Below, piece by piece: positions 62,821 through 64,000 of a stretch of 64,000 nucleotides of DNA; position 1 is the first letter of the stretch; each line of letters opens with the position of its first letter. The notes below the pieces were generated by a model. That model saw only the letters and a program-made list of their open reading frames with translations, was not told the DNA's origin and made no database searches. The stretch covers positions 2,046,001-2,110,000 of the forward strand of contig NZ_CP169217.1 of the NCBI RefSeq assembly GCF_041897535.1. The letters are read 5' to 3'. The stretch is from Methylomicrobium lacus_A (GTDB lineage Bacteria > Pseudomonadota > Gammaproteobacteria > Methylococcales > Methylomonadaceae). Position numbers and translations under genes: made by a program.

Positions 62821-64000
62821 TTATGACTGATTTTTTGCCAGGTTCAGTCCTTTTTGTTTAACCAGATTGATCAGACTACCCGCCAGCACCATTTCCACCT
62901 GGTAGGGCGTCAACGTGTGTTCGGTCTCATAGGTCTCGTCTTTAGTTATATTATTTACCTGGACTCTGTTGCCCATGCGAATGGCATTGCGCGCATTAGG
63001 AATGGACAGCAAGTCGCCTTGAGTGATCTTGCTCCAATCTTCAGGATTGGTAAATATCAGAGGGAGAATACCGAAGTTGCTAAGATTTTGTAAATGTATT
63101 CTGGCAAAACTTTTTGCGATTACCATCTTAACTCCCAAATAACGGGGACCTAAGGCTGCGTGCTCGCGGCTCGAACCCTGTCCGTAATTGGTGCCGCCCA
63201 CAACGAATGATCCCTGTTGCTGATGGCCCATGGCTCTTTCATAGTACGTCTCGTCGATCTGGCTGAAAACAAACCGGCTGATTGCTGGGATATTACTGCG
63301 AAAAGGCAGCACCTTGGCACCGGCCGGCATAATTTCGTCCGTGGAAATATCATCCCCCACTTTCAATAGCACTAGCCCTTGGAGTGTTTCGGGCAGAGGT
63401 TGTAACTGTGGCAGAGGTTTGATATTGGGACCTTTCTCCAGGTCATACAGTTCGCTTTCCTGTGTAGGAGGGATCAGCATCTCGGTATTGAGGAGAACGG
63501 TCTCGGGTTCCATGAAACGGGGGTACTCCATGCCTAGCGTGCGTGGATCGGTAATTACGCCGGTCAAGGCCGAGGCGGTAGCGGTTTCAGGGCTGCACAA
63601 ATAAACCTGATCTTCTCTGGTGCCCGAGCGGCCCGGAAAATTTCTGGGAACGGTGCGCAGGCTAATGCGACCCGTAGCCGGAGCCTGTCCCATGCCGATA
63701 CAGCCGCCGCATCCCGCCTGATGGAGGCGGGCGCCCGCATGGATGAGCTTTCCGAGTATGCCCATTGACATCATGTTTTCCAATATCTGTCGGGACGTGG
63801 GGTTGACGTCGAATGAAACGCGGTCGTGTACCTGTTTGCCGTCCACGACCATGGCCGCGATGGCAAAGTCCCGCAGCCCCGGATTAGCGGACGATCCGAT
63901 ATAGGACTGGTATATTTCCCTGCCCGCCACCTCGCGCACCGGTACCACCTTACCCGGACTGCTGGGCGTCGCAATCAAAGGCTCCAGTTCTGAGAGGTTG
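62821..64000 (-). CDS. Aconitate hydratase (5' end outside window)
   Basis: About 393 C-terminal residues are visible; the frame stays open through the right edge (NLSELEPLIATPSSPGK), so the TTG at 63978 is internal. The Fe-S ligand segment AGCGGCIGMGQAP is present with two of the three cluster cysteines. The swivelling C-terminal domain follows (VGDDISTDEIMPAGAKVLPF, VVGGTNYGQGSSREHAALGP), with the SREH loop of aconitases. The TCA-cycle enzyme isomerises citrate to isocitrate. Overall form resembles the shorter monomeric aconitases of the mitochondrial/AcnA-like branch, not AcnB. A homoaconitase or isopropylmalate isomerase fusion is less likely. Confidence 0.9.
   Translation of the reverse strand, partial: NLSELEPLIATPSSPGKVVPVREVAGREIYQSYIGSSANPGLRDFAIAAMVVDGKQVHDRVSFDVNPTSRQILENMMSMGILGKLIHAGARLHQAGCGGCIGMGQAPATGRISLRTVPRNFPGRSGTREDQVYLCSPETATASALTGVITDPRTLGMEYPRFMEPETVLLNTEMLIPPTQESELYDLEKGPNIKPLPQLQPLPETLQGLVLLKVGDDISTDEIMPAGAKVLPFRSNIPAISRFVFSQIDETYYERAMGHQQQGSFVVGGTNYGQGSSREHAALGPRYLGVKMVIAKSFARIHLQNLSNFGILPLIFTNPEDWSKITQGDLLSIPNARNAIRMGNRVQVNNITKDETYETEHTLTPYQVEMVLAGSLINLVKQKGLNLAKNQS

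Noticed and set aside
1..64000. tRNA, rRNA, CRISPR array, prophage or replication origin
   Set aside because: Looked for cloverleaf arms, regularly spaced repeats, phage structural genes and DnaA-box clusters by eye and saw none; a tool-based scan was not possible.

Overview
The window looks like a chromosomal segment of a Gram-negative gammaproteobacterium. A methanotroph-like member of Methylococcales is my best guess (inference), based on moderate GC content, outer-membrane export genes, and VPLPA-CTERM proteins found together with an exosortase. It is dominated by cell-surface biogenesis: an exopolysaccharide (EPS) locus, an exosortase sorting system, and a giant two-partner-secretion adhesin with an unusual ExbB/ExbD/TonB-type cluster beside it. 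No tRNA, rRNA or CRISPR array was seen.

Layout. 1-2.8 kb: a FAD oxidoreductase cut by the left edge, a membrane-anchored aspartyl/asparaginyl beta-hydroxylase-like protein, and a secreted protein broken by a one-base shift in a homopolymer. 3.1-19.0 kb (+ strand): EPS assembly genes, namely a WcaJ-type initiating transferase, a Wzx flippase, seven glycosyltransferases (CgeB-like, four GT4, one GT2, one WecG), a Wzy polymerase and a methyltransferase; a secreted beta-helix protein lies on the opposite strand. 19.0-25.7 kb (- strand): an operon-like run exosortase (XrtD type, EpsI-fused)-gmd-fcl-manC-manB that would make GDP-L-fucose, with the 3' remnant of a second manC. 26.0-30.5 kb (+ strand): the export module, with a polysaccharide export protein, an outer-membrane barrel, a Wzz/GNVR chain-length protein and a BY-kinase-like ATPase that has lost its Walker A lysine. 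30.7-31.4 kb: a VPLPA-CTERM protein, followed by 1.4 kb without a clear gene that holds MITE-like repeats and operator-like palindromes.

32.8-53.0 kb (all - strand): TpsB (FhaC-like), a c-di-GMP-I (GEMM) riboswitch, a 3361-residue TpsA adhesin, a terminator, then an ExbB-like proton channel fused to a secreted DUF2341/LamG-like region, ExbD, TonB, a coiled-coil-headed porin, a coiled-coil periplasmic protein and an 801-residue TPR lipoprotein. 53.2-55.9 kb: a PstS-like secreted protein and a second VPLPA-CTERM protein, the latter preceded by a second c-di-GMP-I riboswitch. 56-64 kb: a small hypothetical protein, an acid phosphatase/phospholipase C-like lipoprotein, an IS5-family element beside a decayed 3' fragment of ppc, a GH15 glucoamylase, and an aconitase cut by the right edge.

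How it fits together (inference): the + strand genes build and export a fucose-containing polysaccharide, the exosortase processes VPLPA-CTERM proteins, and c-di-GMP controls at least two surface proteins through riboswitches. The ExbB-LamG/ExbD/TonB/porin/TPR cluster next to the c-di-GMP-controlled adhesin is the best candidate for an undescribed system.
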